From: Candidatus Bathyarchaeota archaeon | GTDB taxonomy: Archaea > Thermoproteota > Bathyarchaeia > Bathyarchaeales > Bathycorpusculaceae | Assembly (NCBI GenBank): GCA_026014615.1 | Contig: JAOZHZ010000020.1 | Location: 248,001-312,000, forward strand | Direction of reading: 5' to 3' | DNA length: 64,000 bases | Shown: piece after piece, positions 8,582 to 17,897 of the stretch | How the letters are laid out: each line of letters starts with the position of its first letter | How positions within the stretch are numbered: the stretch's first letter is position 1 | Translations under genes and position numbers: made by a program | The notes under the pieces: model-generated | Databases searched by the model: none | Seen by the model: the letters and a program-made list of their open reading frames with translations, nothing else | Told to the model about the DNA's origin: nothing

Positions 8582-10348
8582 TTATCGAACTTCTTTATGT
8601 AATCCCTGTAAGAGTTCGTCAACGACAGCTTTGGCGTTCTCTTTGCGCTGCTCTAAGTCAGTTAGCTGCTTTTGATACTCTTCGTTCGAGATTTCGTCTG
8701 CTTCATGACGCTCTCCAAGGGGCTGCAGGCTCAATTCAACATCGTTAAGTTCCACTTCGACCGCTTCGAGTTCTTTTGCAGTGTCCGCGTAGTTTCCGCC
8801 TGCGCTGGCAAGAAGCGCCTTACCTTCAGCTACCGTCTGTGAGAGGCTTTCAAGACGGATTTCAAGAGTTTTACGCTGCACTTTGTATCGTCGCCTAGGG
8901 ATTCTGCCGTGCCGCACGCGTGCTTCCAACGCTTTTATCTCTTGAGTTATACGCTGTTTCTCCTCGTAAGCTTCGACGAATTCTTGTATCTTCTCGGCGC
9001 TTAACTTCGCTCCCGTAGGCGCTTTCGCTGGTGTCACTTTCGGAGTTATCGGAGTTACCGCTTTCGTTTTAGCTTTGGCTTTAGGTCTCTTCCAGAAAGC
9101 AACAACCACTACGCCAACGAGAGCGATGACCCACACCCAAGAAGTTGGGCGGAAACTTATCCAAAGAGGGTTATAATTGAAGGTTATTGGAACAACATCT
9201 TCCGATTGTGCCAAGCTGTCTATGTAGCTGACGCCTTCCCGTTTGATAGTGAGGCTTTCTTGGAAAACGTCTCGGGACAAATCTGCCGAAGACCCAATAT
9301 CTGAGAGGTTTGGCGATGTGATGGTTGCACCTTCGGGCGGGGTTACAGTTACAGATGCCGAGTCAACATAGTAGTTAAGATAGGGAAACAGGTCAAGGTT
9401 CAAAATGTACTGTGAAGCCTCAACATCAGAAATACTCGGTAACGAGTAATCCAGTGTTATGACGTTGGATTCTCCGACGCCTATGAAAACTTCAAACGTT
9501 ACATTCTGCACGGACCCAAGGCTATTGGATTGTTGAAGTTTTGTAGACAAAACTCTGCCAAACTGGTCTCTTGCAACAATATTAGATGCGCCAACAGGCA
9601 AGTTAATCAAAAATGAGGCTATGCCTGTTGTGGAGTTGTTGTCAATTTTGTAATTGTCAGTACAGGTTACATCTCCAGAGGGCGTTATGTTGATTTTACG
9701 GTCAAGAAACGGCATGTTTACTTCTTGAATAACACCATAAGACGCAGAAATCGTGGCTGTAGCGGGGGCGTTAGTGAAGGCAGCTAAATTCTGTTTGTTG
9801 TATGTGCTGGCGTTGACTACGCCGTCGGGTTTGTCGATGCCCACAACGTTTGCTCCAGCTGGAAGAGTTATGTTACCGTTATAGCTGTTAACTGTTGCTG
9901 GAAGGGCAAGATATACTGGAAAATCAAGATTGTACCCCGTTGAGGTAGTAGTGAGAACTGCGTTCGATAACACGAAAAACACTGTAAACTCCGACGTTCC
10001 AGCGGGTAAGTTCACGCTGACACCATACAAACCGCTTTGGCTTTGCAGCTGCACGCCAAGAACCACTGGCAAAACGTTGTAGTCTTTGTCATATGCGGTT
10101 ACTTCAAGGATTGAGGGTGCGTATCTAAAGGGAAGCCCAAGTTCAAAAGTGCCTGAAGCTGAGCCTGATAGCTGAATTTTTTCGGCTACGACAACGTGTC
10201 CAGAGTAAAGCACCTGGACATTGTGTTCAACATTCTGGACACTGTAGGTGACTGTTTGAGCGTTAGCTGACTGAATGTCCGCAGAAAAAGGCAGGACAAT
10301 AGCCATTGAAAAAATAATCAGCGCAAAGACTACGGCGGTTTTCTTCAT
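8582..10348 (-). CDS. Membrane-anchored surface protein with cytoplasmic coiled coil
   Basis: 588 residues, family not recognised. A signal peptide occupies about residues 1-30 (MKKTAVVFALIIFSMAIV, then ANAQ). About 370 residues of beta-rich extracytoplasmic sequence follow, with a repeated pattern of Val/Thr strands and Ser/Asn loops. One transmembrane helix lies near WVWVIALVGVVVVAFWKR. After a Lys/Ala/Pro-rich linker comes a charged helical, coiled-coil tail (EAYEEKQRITQEIKALEARV and on). The layout is outside domain - TM - inside coiled coil, as in an envelope sensor or anchor. No enzyme motif is visible. Confidence 0.8.
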   Translation of the reverse strand: MKKTAVVFALIIFSMAIVLPFSADIQSANAQTVTYSVQNVEHNVQVLYSGHVVVAEKIQLSGSASGTFELGLPFRYAPSILEVTAYDKDYNVLPVVLGVQLQSQSGLYGVSVNLPAGTSEFTVFFVLSNAVLTTTSTGYNLDFPVYLALPATVNSYNGNITLPAGANVVGIDKPDGVVNASTYNKQNLAAFTNAPATATISASYGVIQEVNMPFLDRKINITPSGDVTCTDNYKIDNNSTTGIASFLINLPVGASNIVARDQFGRVLSTKLQQSNSLGSVQNVTFEVFIGVGESNVITLDYSLPSISDVEASQYILNLDLFPYLNYYVDSASVTVTPPEGATITSPNLSDIGSSADLSRDVFQESLTIKREGVSYIDSLAQSEDVVPITFNYNPLWISFRPTSWVWVIALVGVVVVAFWKRPKAKAKTKAVTPITPKVTPAKAPTGAKLSAEKIQEFVEAYEEKQRITQEIKALEARVRHGRIPRRRYKVQRKTLEIRLESLSQTVAEGKALLASAGGNYADTAKELEAVEVELNDVELSLQPLGERHEADEISNEEYQKQLTDLEQRKENAKAVVDELLQGLHKEVR

Positions 10349-10842
10349 TTGGATTCCTCGGTGTCAGTTTTCTCTACTTTAACGTGACGTTGTTTATTTA
10401 CTTTTAGACCATGGTACGCTTTGAACGTATTTAGGCTTTCGTATGAACAAAAGACGGCTTATAGTTTGGTTTTTTAATTGTATCTTTATTGTTGCTTCAG
10501 GCTCCAGATGCCGTCGGGCGACTTAGCTGGTCCAGCCGAAACGATGGCTCTTTGTAAGATAACTGGCTAAACTTATCATATGCCATTTTTAGGGCTATAT
10601 AAGCGAAAATCGGCCGCATGGGGTATGAACTTAAAAACTTGTTGCGATCGCCTAATCAGCAGAATTTAACATTCTTACTTGATTCTAAATGGGGGGAATT
10701 AATGTTTTGTGAGGTTATGTCTTACTGGATTTTAATCCTTTTTTTGTGGGATGTTTTGTCTTTGAATATACAAATTTTTGCTAAATTTTATATAGTTAAT
10801 GCAAACAAATAAATGAGCACAAAAATTTGTGGAGAGACAAAA
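10349..10842. other. Intergenic region with two TATA boxes
   Basis: Roughly 490 bases between the divergent surface-protein genes. Good TATA-like sites lie at 10595-10603 and 10786-10795 (plus strand). An ATG 15 bases after the first opens a 64-codon frame (10618-10812). I do not trust it as a gene because its composition is poor and its only hydrophobic run is short. The first TATA may instead drive a long leader or an unannotated RNA. Confidence 0.4.
10786..10795 (+). promoter_or_regulatory. TATA box of the PQQ-propeller gene
   Basis: TTTTATATAG lies about 50 bases before the ATG at 10843. This predicts a transcript start near 10820, just ahead of the GGAGAG SD at 10831-10836. Confidence 0.5.
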
Positions 10843-13449
10843 ATGAAAATCCTGAGTGCAAGAAAAATAGCAAACATCTCGACACGCAGTCCAAAAGCTG
10901 CAACTACCTTGTTTCTGGTACTGTTGCTGATACTCTCTGCCTTGTTTGTCGGTTTGCAAACTGTAGGAGCACAAACAGAAAATGATGTTACGCAACAAAC
11001 AACACTCTATGCTTTCCTAAATGTTGCGCCTAACAACATAGGCGTCAATCAAGTGCTATACCTTTCGTTCTGGCTGGATAAAGTTCCGCCAACAGCAGAT
11101 GTGCAATATGGTGACAGATGGGAAAACTTGATGATTGACATCACAAAACCTGATGGTGGCAAAGAAACGCTTGGACCCTTTACTACAGACAACATTGGAG
11201 GTGCTTACACAATCTATAACCCTGACCAAATTGGAACATATAAATTCAAGTTTCAATTCCCAGGACAAACGATAGAAGGAAAAAACCCTAGACCCGATCG
11301 CGGCACAAACAACGCTCACACTGTTGGCTGGTATTACAAACCAGCTGATTCAGACATAGTAGAAATCACGGTAAATCAAGAGCCACTAGAGACGCGGTCA
11401 CCAACTCCGTATCCAACTGACCTTTATTGGACGCGTCCAGTATCAGGGTTAAACCCTGAATGGCGGTACAAAGTAGGTGATTGGCTAAATGTTGACCCTG
11501 GAGCTAATAGCTTTGTTGCAACTGTTACAGGTCCAGAAAGTGTCCACGTGATGTGGACAGAGCAGATAGCATTTTCGGGTGTCGCTGGAGGAGACTTCCC
11601 AGACTGGAACTACTACACAGGATTGGCTTATGAAACGAAATTCGGTACTCCAATAGTCATGAATGGCAGAGCCTACTACAGTCTGCCCTTTGGAACATCG
11701 GGCAGAGGCGGTGGATATCGATGCGTTGATATGCGTACGGGAGAATTGATCTGGGAACTGGATAACGTGACGATGTCGTTTGGTCAAAACTATGACTACC
11801 AATCACCAAATGAATTTGGAATCAAAGCGTACTTATGGACAACTGGCAGCACTTATGACGCCTATGACCCGTGGACTGGCAGATGGTTATTCTCACTGGT
11901 CAACGCTACTACAGGCACAGTTACATTTGGTCCTAATGGGGAACTGTTGGTGTACACTCTAAACGGACGCAACAACTGGTTGACTATGTGGAACTCGAGT
12001 AAATGTATAATATCGCATATGAGCAACATATGGGAATGGCGACCTCAAGGAAGGACAATGGATTGGAACGCAGGCATCGAATGGAACGTTACCGTACCTG
12101 AGTTTAATGGACCAAGTCCTCAAGCAATTCATAGAATTGATGTAGACAGCAACGTAATAATTGCCACTACCCGAGCTTCGTGGGCACCACGAGATTATAC
12201 ACAGGTTATCGGTTATAGCGCAGAAGATGGAAGTTTGTTGTGGTCAGATAACAGAACAGGTCCACCCGGACATATAATATCATGGAACACATATCAAGGA
12301 AGCCCAGCAGGCGAAGGTGTATTCGTAGAATTCTATCCAGAATCGAAGGTCTTCTATGGCTACAACTCTACAACAGGAGAACAGATTTGGGGCCCAACTG
12401 AGCCTTTACCCGACGCTTTCAGCATATACACTTGGCAAGCAAGAATCGCTTACGGTAAACTCTTTGTACCTGACTTTGGCGGATACGTGCACGCTTTCGA
12501 TGTGCATACAGGCGATAAACTGTGGTCGTATTTCCTTGGAGAAGCTGGATACGATACCCCGTATGGACATTACACTATTGAAACACCGCTGATTATTGCT
12601 GACGGAAAGGTCTACACTTCCGCGGGGCACGCTTACAGTCCACCAATATTCAAAGGAGCTACACTTATGGCACTCAACGAATCCACCGGAGATTTGATAT
12701 GGGATATATCATTCTATGGCGACCGTATGGGCATGGCAGTATCAGACGGCTACCTCATGACCTACAACATCTATGATGGGCAAGTTTACGTCTTTGGTAA
12801 AGGACCAAGCGCCATTACAATCGATGCACCAATGACTGCAGTACAACTTGGATCCAGCCTAGTTATTAGGGGCCAAGTTACCGACGAATGTGCAGGCGCC
12901 CAGCAACTGGTGGCAGAAGACAAATTCAAGAGCGTACCCGCAATTTCAGACGAAGACCAAAGAGAATGGATGGAGTATCTATACATGCTGCAGCCAAAAC
13001 CAGCCGACGCAAAAGGAGTCGAAGTGCATCTAACAGCTATTGACCCCAACGGGAACCACCAAGACATCGGCACAGTAACCAGCGATGCATTAGGCAACTA
13101 CGCAATTGACTGGACCCCGCCAGTTCCTGGACTATACACCGTGAAAGCTACATTTGAAGGTTCTAAATCGTACGCTCGCAGCGAAGAAGGCACCGCATTT
13201 GTGGTTTCAGACGCAGCAGTTGCACCAGTAGTGATGCCGACTCAGCAAACAGGCGGAAACGCAGCACCATCACAGACAACGACAACTCAGATACCCTCAC
13301 AGTCAAGTGCACCTTCAGCGGCTCCAACCCAAGCGGTACAACCACCAACAAGCAGCGGCATGCCGACCACAACCTACATAGCAATAGGCGCAGCCATAGT
13401 CGTTATAGTCGTTGCGGTTGTTGCTCTCATCCTCAGAAAACGCAAGTAA
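10843..13449 (+). CDS. Cell-surface PQQ-like beta-propeller protein
   Basis: 868 residues. The start is ATG 10843 because GGAGAG at 10831-10836 is well spaced; the ATG at 10813 lacks an SD. A signal peptide with a hydrophobic run (TTLFLVLLLILSALFVGL) ends near VGAQ. An Ig-like domain comes next. The body has PQQ-type propeller blades with motifs such as STTGEQIWG, DVHTGDKLWS and NESTGDLIWD. A second Ig-like domain, a Thr/Ser/Gln/Pro-rich stalk and one C-terminal TM helix (IAIGAAIVVIVVAVVALIL) plus RKRK complete it. It is probably anchored in the membrane or S-layer. Ligand and partner are unknown; PQQ binding is not implied. Confidence 0.85.
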   Translation: MKILSARKIANISTRSPKAATTLFLVLLLILSALFVGLQTVGAQTENDVTQQTTLYAFLNVAPNNIGVNQVLYLSFWLDKVPPTADVQYGDRWENLMIDITKPDGGKETLGPFTTDNIGGAYTIYNPDQIGTYKFKFQFPGQTIEGKNPRPDRGTNNAHTVGWYYKPADSDIVEITVNQEPLETRSPTPYPTDLYWTRPVSGLNPEWRYKVGDWLNVDPGANSFVATVTGPESVHVMWTEQIAFSGVAGGDFPDWNYYTGLAYETKFGTPIVMNGRAYYSLPFGTSGRGGGYRCVDMRTGELIWELDNVTMSFGQNYDYQSPNEFGIKAYLWTTGSTYDAYDPWTGRWLFSLVNATTGTVTFGPNGELLVYTLNGRNNWLTMWNSSKCIISHMSNIWEWRPQGRTMDWNAGIEWNVTVPEFNGPSPQAIHRIDVDSNVIIATTRASWAPRDYTQVIGYSAEDGSLLWSDNRTGPPGHIISWNTYQGSPAGEGVFVEFYPESKVFYGYNSTTGEQIWGPTEPLPDAFSIYTWQARIAYGKLFVPDFGGYVHAFDVHTGDKLWSYFLGEAGYDTPYGHYTIETPLIIADGKVYTSAGHAYSPPIFKGATLMALNESTGDLIWDISFYGDRMGMAVSDGYLMTYNIYDGQVYVFGKGPSAITIDAPMTAVQLGSSLVIRGQVTDECAGAQQLVAEDKFKSVPAISDEDQREWMEYLYMLQPKPADAKGVEVHLTAIDPNGNHQDIGTVTSDALGNYAIDWTPPVPGLYTVKATFEGSKSYARSEEGTAFVVSDAAVAPVVMPTQQTGGNAAPSQTTTTQIPSQSSAPSAAPTQAVQPPTSSGMPTTTYIAIGAAIVVIVVAVVALILRKRK

Positions 13450-13458
13450 AACCAACAA

Positions 13459-13480
13459 TTTCTTTTTCTTTTTTTTCCTT
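13459..13480 (+). terminator. T-rich terminator after the propeller gene
   Basis: A run of T interrupted by single C bases, starting 10 bases after the stop codon. Archaeal transcripts commonly end on such T tracts. Confidence 0.55.
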
Positions 13481-13536
13481 AAACAATCCTTTCTATCATG
13501 GGTTTAGAAAAAAGGAAGCCCGACTTGAAGGTAACT

Positions 13537-15135
13537 TCAGGCAAGTAAGCGTTGAAGTGCTGCAACAACGTTCTCTTTACCCATAGCCAACACATAAGGT
13601 CCCAGTCTTGGTCCCTGTGGTGCACCCATCAGGATGTTGTAGAGCAGCTTGAAGAAGTCACGCGGTTTTACGCCGTTGGTTTTGGCCGCGTTGAATATGG
13701 CGTTCTGTACCATGTCTGGGTCTTCCATGTCTGCCAGAGCGTTGATGAGTTCGTTGACGGCTACTTTCTCCTGCTCGGTGAGGGTGACAGGTGTTTCTTT
13801 GATTTCTTCGAAATCTTCCACCCAGTTGAAAGCATACGCGACTCTCTGCTTTAGCTCTCCGTCAAGATGCTGGTTCTTCTGCAGGTAACCATAACTCTGC
13901 AACTTTTCAACCAAGAACTCCTCAGGGTTCTCTTTGGGTGCCATTTTCGCCAGAAACGCCAGCAGGTTATAGGGAACGTGAACGCTTGGCTTTTCTGGAG
14001 GCTTAGTAACCCAGCAGTACTCAAAAAGACCCTTTAGCTTCACGAGGTCACGTTTGCTGACTTGCTTTTTGCCGAAGTAAACGTCTTCGAGGCAATCTAA
14101 CTCATTCATGTAAGCGGGGATGTCAGAAACGTCCAGAGTGCGTGTGCCCACAAACCTCTTCAGCATGAGCAGTAAAAGCGATTGGGGATTGCCGTAGCGG
14201 AACCACACCTGCGGGGTGAACACGTTGCCTGCGGATTTGCTGATTTTCTTACCGCCCTTGTCCAAGAACATTTCGTAGCGGGCGTGGCTTGGCGGCTCAA
14301 AGTTGAGCACTTCGCGGCTGATGCGGTCGTTAATGCGCACGGAGTCAGCGATGTCTTTGCCGAAAGCCTCAAACCGTATATCCAGCGCTTTCCAGCGGGC
14401 GGCAAATTCGCCTTTCCACGTCAGTTTGCCTTCGCCTTTGGTTATGTCGGCTTCGCCTTCGTGTCCGCAGCCTTTGATGAGTTTTCCGCGGATTTCTAAG
14501 CCTTCACATTTGTAGAGTACTTTGTCGGTTTTAGGTTCAAACTCGTAAGCTTTTGTTGTGTAAATGCGTCCGCAATTTGCGCAGACAGGGAAAAACGGTA
14601 GCCTTTCAATGTAGCGTTCCTGCCCCACTTCCTCCTTAACGATTTCACCCACCTTCTGTGCGTTCGTCAGTATGGTGCGGATTTCAGGCAAAAGCAAGCC
14701 CTGCTCATAAACTTCTTTAGCACTAAAATAGCGGTATTCTATGCCGCACTTGTCCAAAGACTCCAACAGTAGCGAGCTCATGTGTTTGCCAAAGCTTTCG
14801 TGGCAGCCGAACGGGTCAGGAATGCTCGAAACAGGAAAACCCAGATACTTTTCCAATTTTTCTTTGGATAAGCCTGCGGGAACCTTGCGTAAGCCGTCTT
14901 TGTCATCGCAGTAAGCCACCAACTCTGAATTGAAGCCCATGCCCTTTAGCGCCAGCGTGACGGTATAGCTGCGTGCAGCGTCGCCTAAGCTGCCTATGTG
15001 GGGAAAACCTGAGGCGCCCAGACCCATTTCTGTCCTGATTCGGTCTGTGTTTCTGCCTAGTTTCTGCTCTCTTTCGATTATTTTTTTCGCCATCAGGTCG
15101 TACCATGTGCCGCGTCCGACAATCTTTGTACTCAT
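13537..15135 (-). CDS. lysS: Lysyl-tRNA synthetase, class I
   Basis: Charges tRNA-Lys. This is the archaeal class I type (LysRS-I): Rossmann signature GFPHIGSLGDAAR (HIGH equivalent) and KKISKSAGN (KMSKS equivalent). A four-Cys zinc insertion (CANCGRIY... CEG... GCGHEG) lies between them. I place the start at ATG 15135 (MSTKIVGRGTWYD) rather than the longer frame to 15255, because family sequences begin here and AAGG lies upstream. That gives 532 residues, the usual length. It is the last gene of a six-gene minus-strand run, 73 bases after the small membrane protein. Confidence 0.93.
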   Translation of the reverse strand: MSTKIVGRGTWYDLMAKKIIEREQKLGRNTDRIRTEMGLGASGFPHIGSLGDAARSYTVTLALKGMGFNSELVAYCDDKDGLRKVPAGLSKEKLEKYLGFPVSSIPDPFGCHESFGKHMSSLLLESLDKCGIEYRYFSAKEVYEQGLLLPEIRTILTNAQKVGEIVKEEVGQERYIERLPFFPVCANCGRIYTTKAYEFEPKTDKVLYKCEGLEIRGKLIKGCGHEGEADITKGEGKLTWKGEFAARWKALDIRFEAFGKDIADSVRINDRISREVLNFEPPSHARYEMFLDKGGKKISKSAGNVFTPQVWFRYGNPQSLLLLMLKRFVGTRTLDVSDIPAYMNELDCLEDVYFGKKQVSKRDLVKLKGLFEYCWVTKPPEKPSVHVPYNLLAFLAKMAPKENPEEFLVEKLQSYGYLQKNQHLDGELKQRVAYAFNWVEDFEEIKETPVTLTEQEKVAVNELINALADMEDPDMVQNAIFNAAKTNGVKPRDFFKLLYNILMGAPQGPRLGPYVLAMGKENVVAALQRLLA

Positions 15136-15208
15136 AACGTTGAGCCTTCTGCACAATGAACTGCGTGAGGGAATAGAAAAATGTTTAGAAGAAAAACTGA
15201 GAAGAGGC

Positions 15209-15547
15209 CTATTTGTGTCTGAATGCTGCGACAATTGCCAAAGCTGCCAAGGCAATCAGTATCACTGCCACCGAGTAGAGCCAGTTGAAGCTGAACAGGT
15301 ACCAAGAGCCACCGACGGCAATGAACAGCAATCCCATGCTTAATGTGCTGAAAGCGCCGCGTTCATACTTCTGGGTGCTGCCACTGCGCATAGCCGCCAA
15401 AGCCAGCAGCCAAACGCCGAAAAACGCCAAAACCAAGGGAAAAATCAACGTCCACTCTATGACACCTGCCGCGTAGAGCACAATGGCTACAACAAGAACA
15501 ATTAAAAAAGCGCCGACCGTTAGCAGCTGCCGCTTCGCTTCCGCCAT
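15209..15547 (-). CDS. Small membrane protein, three to four TM helices
   Basis: 112 residues, unrecognised. Hydrophobic segments are near 8-28, 31-52, 70-84 and 88-106, with Lys/Arg at both ends (MAEAKRQ, FRHK). It lies 13 bases downstream of the SPFH gene and is probably co-transcribed with it. A membrane partner of the SPFH/zinc-ribbon proteins is a guess from position only. Confidence 0.72.
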   Translation of the reverse strand: MAEAKRQLLTVGAFLIVLVVAIVLYAAGVIEWTLIFPLVLAFFGVWLLALAAMRSGSTQKYERGAFSTLSMGLLFIAVGGSWYLFSFNWLYSVAVILIALAALAIVAAFRHK

Positions 15548-15560
15548 GTATTTGCCGCCT

Positions 15561-16541
15561 CTATGAGATTTGTTGACCGCATTCAGGACAGAATTTTGAG
15601 CCTGCTGGAATTGATTTGCCGCATTTGGGACAGTTAATTGCGCCTGCCGTTGGGGGCGTTAGAGAGTTGCCGCATTCAGGGCAGAATTTGCTAGTTGCCG
15701 GAACTCTAGAGTTGCATTTGGGGCAGATGACAAGGGCTGCTGTCGGTGCTGCTTGCGCTCCAGTGGGCGTCATTATCTGTGGAATAAGCACCATTCCTGT
15801 GCCTAAGGCTGCACCGCCTCCTCCGCCTGATTTGCCCAAAGATTCTGCTGCGCTCTTCAAGGTTTCCATGCGCAGAACCTCGTCAGGTGCAGTTCGTCCT
15901 GTTTTGAGCCAGAAGAGGCGTTCACGGTACTCTGGTGTGGTGTCGATGCCTTCGAAGCGCAGGTCAGTTATTTCGATGCCGACGCGTTTGAAGTAGTCTG
16001 TCACGGTGTTCTTAACGATGATTGAGGTTTCATCCACACGCGTAAAAACAGTGATTAAGTCGTAGTGGCTAAGTTCGTCAATGATTTTCTCGTTCAGAAA
16101 CCCACGCAGGTAGTTGTTGACGTCGGTGGTTGTGTAAGCATTTTGTCCGCCGACAACTTCATTCACGAAAAGAGACGTGTCTTCGATTCTAAACCAGAAC
16201 TGCCCAAACACCTGCAAGGGCGCAAGTTCAGTGGTCTGAGCTCGGGTGCCCCATTTACCGTCGAAGACTCTAGTGCTGATAAATATAACGCTGGCTTTGA
16301 AGGGTTTGTTGCCACCGAATCCTGCAAGACGGGTTAGTAGGCCAGTCAACAGCGGCAAGTTCAAGGTGGTAAGAGTGTGACGACCAGCGTTAAAGACGTC
16401 GTAAGCTTTTCCATCTCGGAAGAACACCGCCATCTGATACTCTTGAACTACGAGTTGGGCGCCCCATGTGATTTCGTCGTTTGGGTAACGCCAAACTATA
16501 TCTTCCGGACCCGCATTTTTCCATTCAATAACTTGAGGCAT
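15561..16541 (-). CDS. SPFH/band-7 protein with two C-terminal zinc ribbons
   Basis: 326 residues. Residues 1-220 match the cytosolic SPFH group of YdjI type (virion core protein-like): MPQVIEWKN, a VVQEYQMAVFFRDGKAYDV opening and a long helix after RFEGIDTTPEYRERLF. A Gly-rich linker follows, then two zinc ribbons, CPKCNSRVPATSKFCPECG and CPKCGKSIPAGSKFCPECG. The start ATG is one base after the TAG of the upstream gene, with GGAG inside that gene's end, so the two are tightly coupled. Bacillus YdjI works with PspA and the zinc-ribbon protein YdjG in membrane stress; by analogy this is a membrane scaffold. There is no N-terminal TM segment. Confidence 0.85.
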   Translation of the reverse strand: MPQVIEWKNAGPEDIVWRYPNDEITWGAQLVVQEYQMAVFFRDGKAYDVFNAGRHTLTTLNLPLLTGLLTRLAGFGGNKPFKASVIFISTRVFDGKWGTRAQTTELAPLQVFGQFWFRIEDTSLFVNEVVGGQNAYTTTDVNNYLRGFLNEKIIDELSHYDLITVFTRVDETSIIVKNTVTDYFKRVGIEITDLRFEGIDTTPEYRERLFWLKTGRTAPDEVLRMETLKSAAESLGKSGGGGGAALGTGMVLIPQIMTPTGAQAAPTAALVICPKCNSRVPATSKFCPECGNSLTPPTAGAINCPKCGKSIPAGSKFCPECGQQIS

Positions 16542-16542
16542 G

Positions 16543-17079
16543 CTAATTCACTCCTAAAATTACTTCTCCACGTTTATCAAACGTGTTTTCTAACTTTTCA
16601 AGCTTGTCAGTTACAACTTGAATTTGAGTTTTGAGGTTCTTGGTTTCGCCGCTTGATATCTCGGCTTTGAAGGCGCCAACCGCTGAGGTAACCTCATCTA
16701 TTTCGTCCATTAAACTGCTGTCAAACGCGATCATTCTGTCTAACGCTTCCTCTTTAACTTTCACGGCGTCAAAGAAGCCCGTGTAACCGTAAGAAGCATG
16801 ATTAACTTTCTCGACAACGCGGTCTATTTTAGCCACTAACCGATCCATGTCGGTTAAAACGTCAAAGTATCGGCGGTCAGACAACTTCTGGAAAATGTCC
16901 TTGAGGTCCGTTTTAGCCGTGGAAAGTTTCAGGTACAAATGATTTCTAAGCAGCTTGTCGCTTTCGCGGCGAAGCTCTTTTTCTTTGTAGCCTCGAAAAC
17001 CCGGGATAAACGCGGCTATGCGCTCAGAAAGGCGCATTTGACCTTTAACTTCTGAATATACCTCTTTTTTTTCGTTCAT
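16543..17079 (-). CDS. Helical coiled-coil protein coupled to the SPFH gene
   Basis: 178 residues, no family recognised. It is almost wholly charged helix, with heptad-like stretches at about 30-90 and 140-170 (LKTQIQVVTDKLEKLENTF). A short motif near the N-terminus, RIAAFIPGFRGYKEKELRR, is likely the most conserved part and may be an amphipathic membrane-binding helix. The gene ends one base before the SPFH start. The helical character plus the SPFH and zinc-ribbon neighbours recall PspA/YdjH-type partners, but the sequence is not clearly PspA. Confidence 0.75.
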   Translation of the reverse strand: MNEKKEVYSEVKGQMRLSERIAAFIPGFRGYKEKELRRESDKLLRNHLYLKLSTAKTDLKDIFQKLSDRRYFDVLTDMDRLVAKIDRVVEKVNHASYGYTGFFDAVKVKEEALDRMIAFDSSLMDEIDEVTSAVGAFKAEISSGETKNLKTQIQVVTDKLEKLENTFDKRGEVILGVN

Positions 17080-17146
17080 GTCTTTCTCCGCCTTTTGATA
17101 TTGTTGAATAAAAGGTGCTTTTAAGGTTATTTAATGGAAACCAAGC

Positions 17147-17893
17147 TTAAAATCTTGTGGATGGAATGTCGCCCTTCACAGCCTGCCCATTTGCGCCGTC
17201 CATGATGAGTTGGTAGCTGTTGCCTTTGTATTTGTATTTTATGAACCAGATGGGCGTGTGCAGGTAAACCATCTGTTTAAGGTTCAGTTTGGTCTTAATT
17301 TCGATTATACGGTCCACGTCTTCTTGAATTAAGAAACGGTGGCGGGTGCCAATTTGGGTTTGGGCAAGGTCTAAGGCTTCTTCACGGTTTATTTCGCTAT
17401 TCAAAACTTTAGCAAAGCCTTCGATTCTTCGGAAATCGTAGGGTATTTTGCCCTCTAAGGGAACTTTGTATTCGCGGGTGGGAAAACCTGAAGCCTCCCG
17501 CGCCAGAACCAGCCAATCATACTCTTTTGTAAGAGTACCTTCCTTAACTATCGCGGGCGATATACGCTCAAAGATGCCTCTGTAGCTGCTCTTGGCTTCT
17601 GCAGAAACCACCCAAAACGGCAAGTACACCAAATTCTTCTCAGTAAGCTTTGACTTCCGTGCCAAGTCGCCGGGTTTCAGGAAACCGCCGATCATCCAAG
17701 CCCTAATCGGCTTCTCAATGCCCTCAGGGTCGTACTTGTTCAGTATGAGGCTATGCTCAAAAGTGAATGCTTGCCCAGTTTGTATAACTGTAGTGAAGCC
17801 GCAGTACTTGCAGGTAGCGATTATCTCGCCGGGGTTAAACTGCACGGGAGCGCCGCAGTGGCTGCACCGAATTTGCTGGGCAACCGCGTCCAT
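17147..17893 (-). CDS. Zinc-ribbon protein of YdjG-like type
   Basis: 248 residues. An N-terminal ribbon has Cys10-x2-Cys13 and Cys28-x2-Cys31 (CSHCGAPVQF ... CKYCG). Later come LVYLPFWVV and TPIWFIKYKYKGNSYQLIMDG, the repeated 'hydrophobic-P-hydrophobic-W' strands seen in YdjG and related DUF proteins. There is no TM helix. It lies 4 bases after the flavoprotein gene and 67 bases before the helical gene. A role in assembling or regulating the SPFH complex is inferred from the bacterial ydj cluster. Confidence 0.75.
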   Translation of the reverse strand: MDAVAQQIRCSHCGAPVQFNPGEIIATCKYCGFTTVIQTGQAFTFEHSLILNKYDPEGIEKPIRAWMIGGFLKPGDLARKSKLTEKNLVYLPFWVVSAEAKSSYRGIFERISPAIVKEGTLTKEYDWLVLAREASGFPTREYKVPLEGKIPYDFRRIEGFAKVLNSEINREEALDLAQTQIGTRHRFLIQEDVDRIIEIKTKLNLKQMVYLHTPIWFIKYKYKGNSYQLIMDGANGQAVKGDIPSTRF

Positions 17894-17897
17894 GGTG

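Noticed and set aside
10618-10812. 64-codon frame behind a TATA box
   Set aside because: No domain, poor composition and no SD; the TATA is reported but not the gene.
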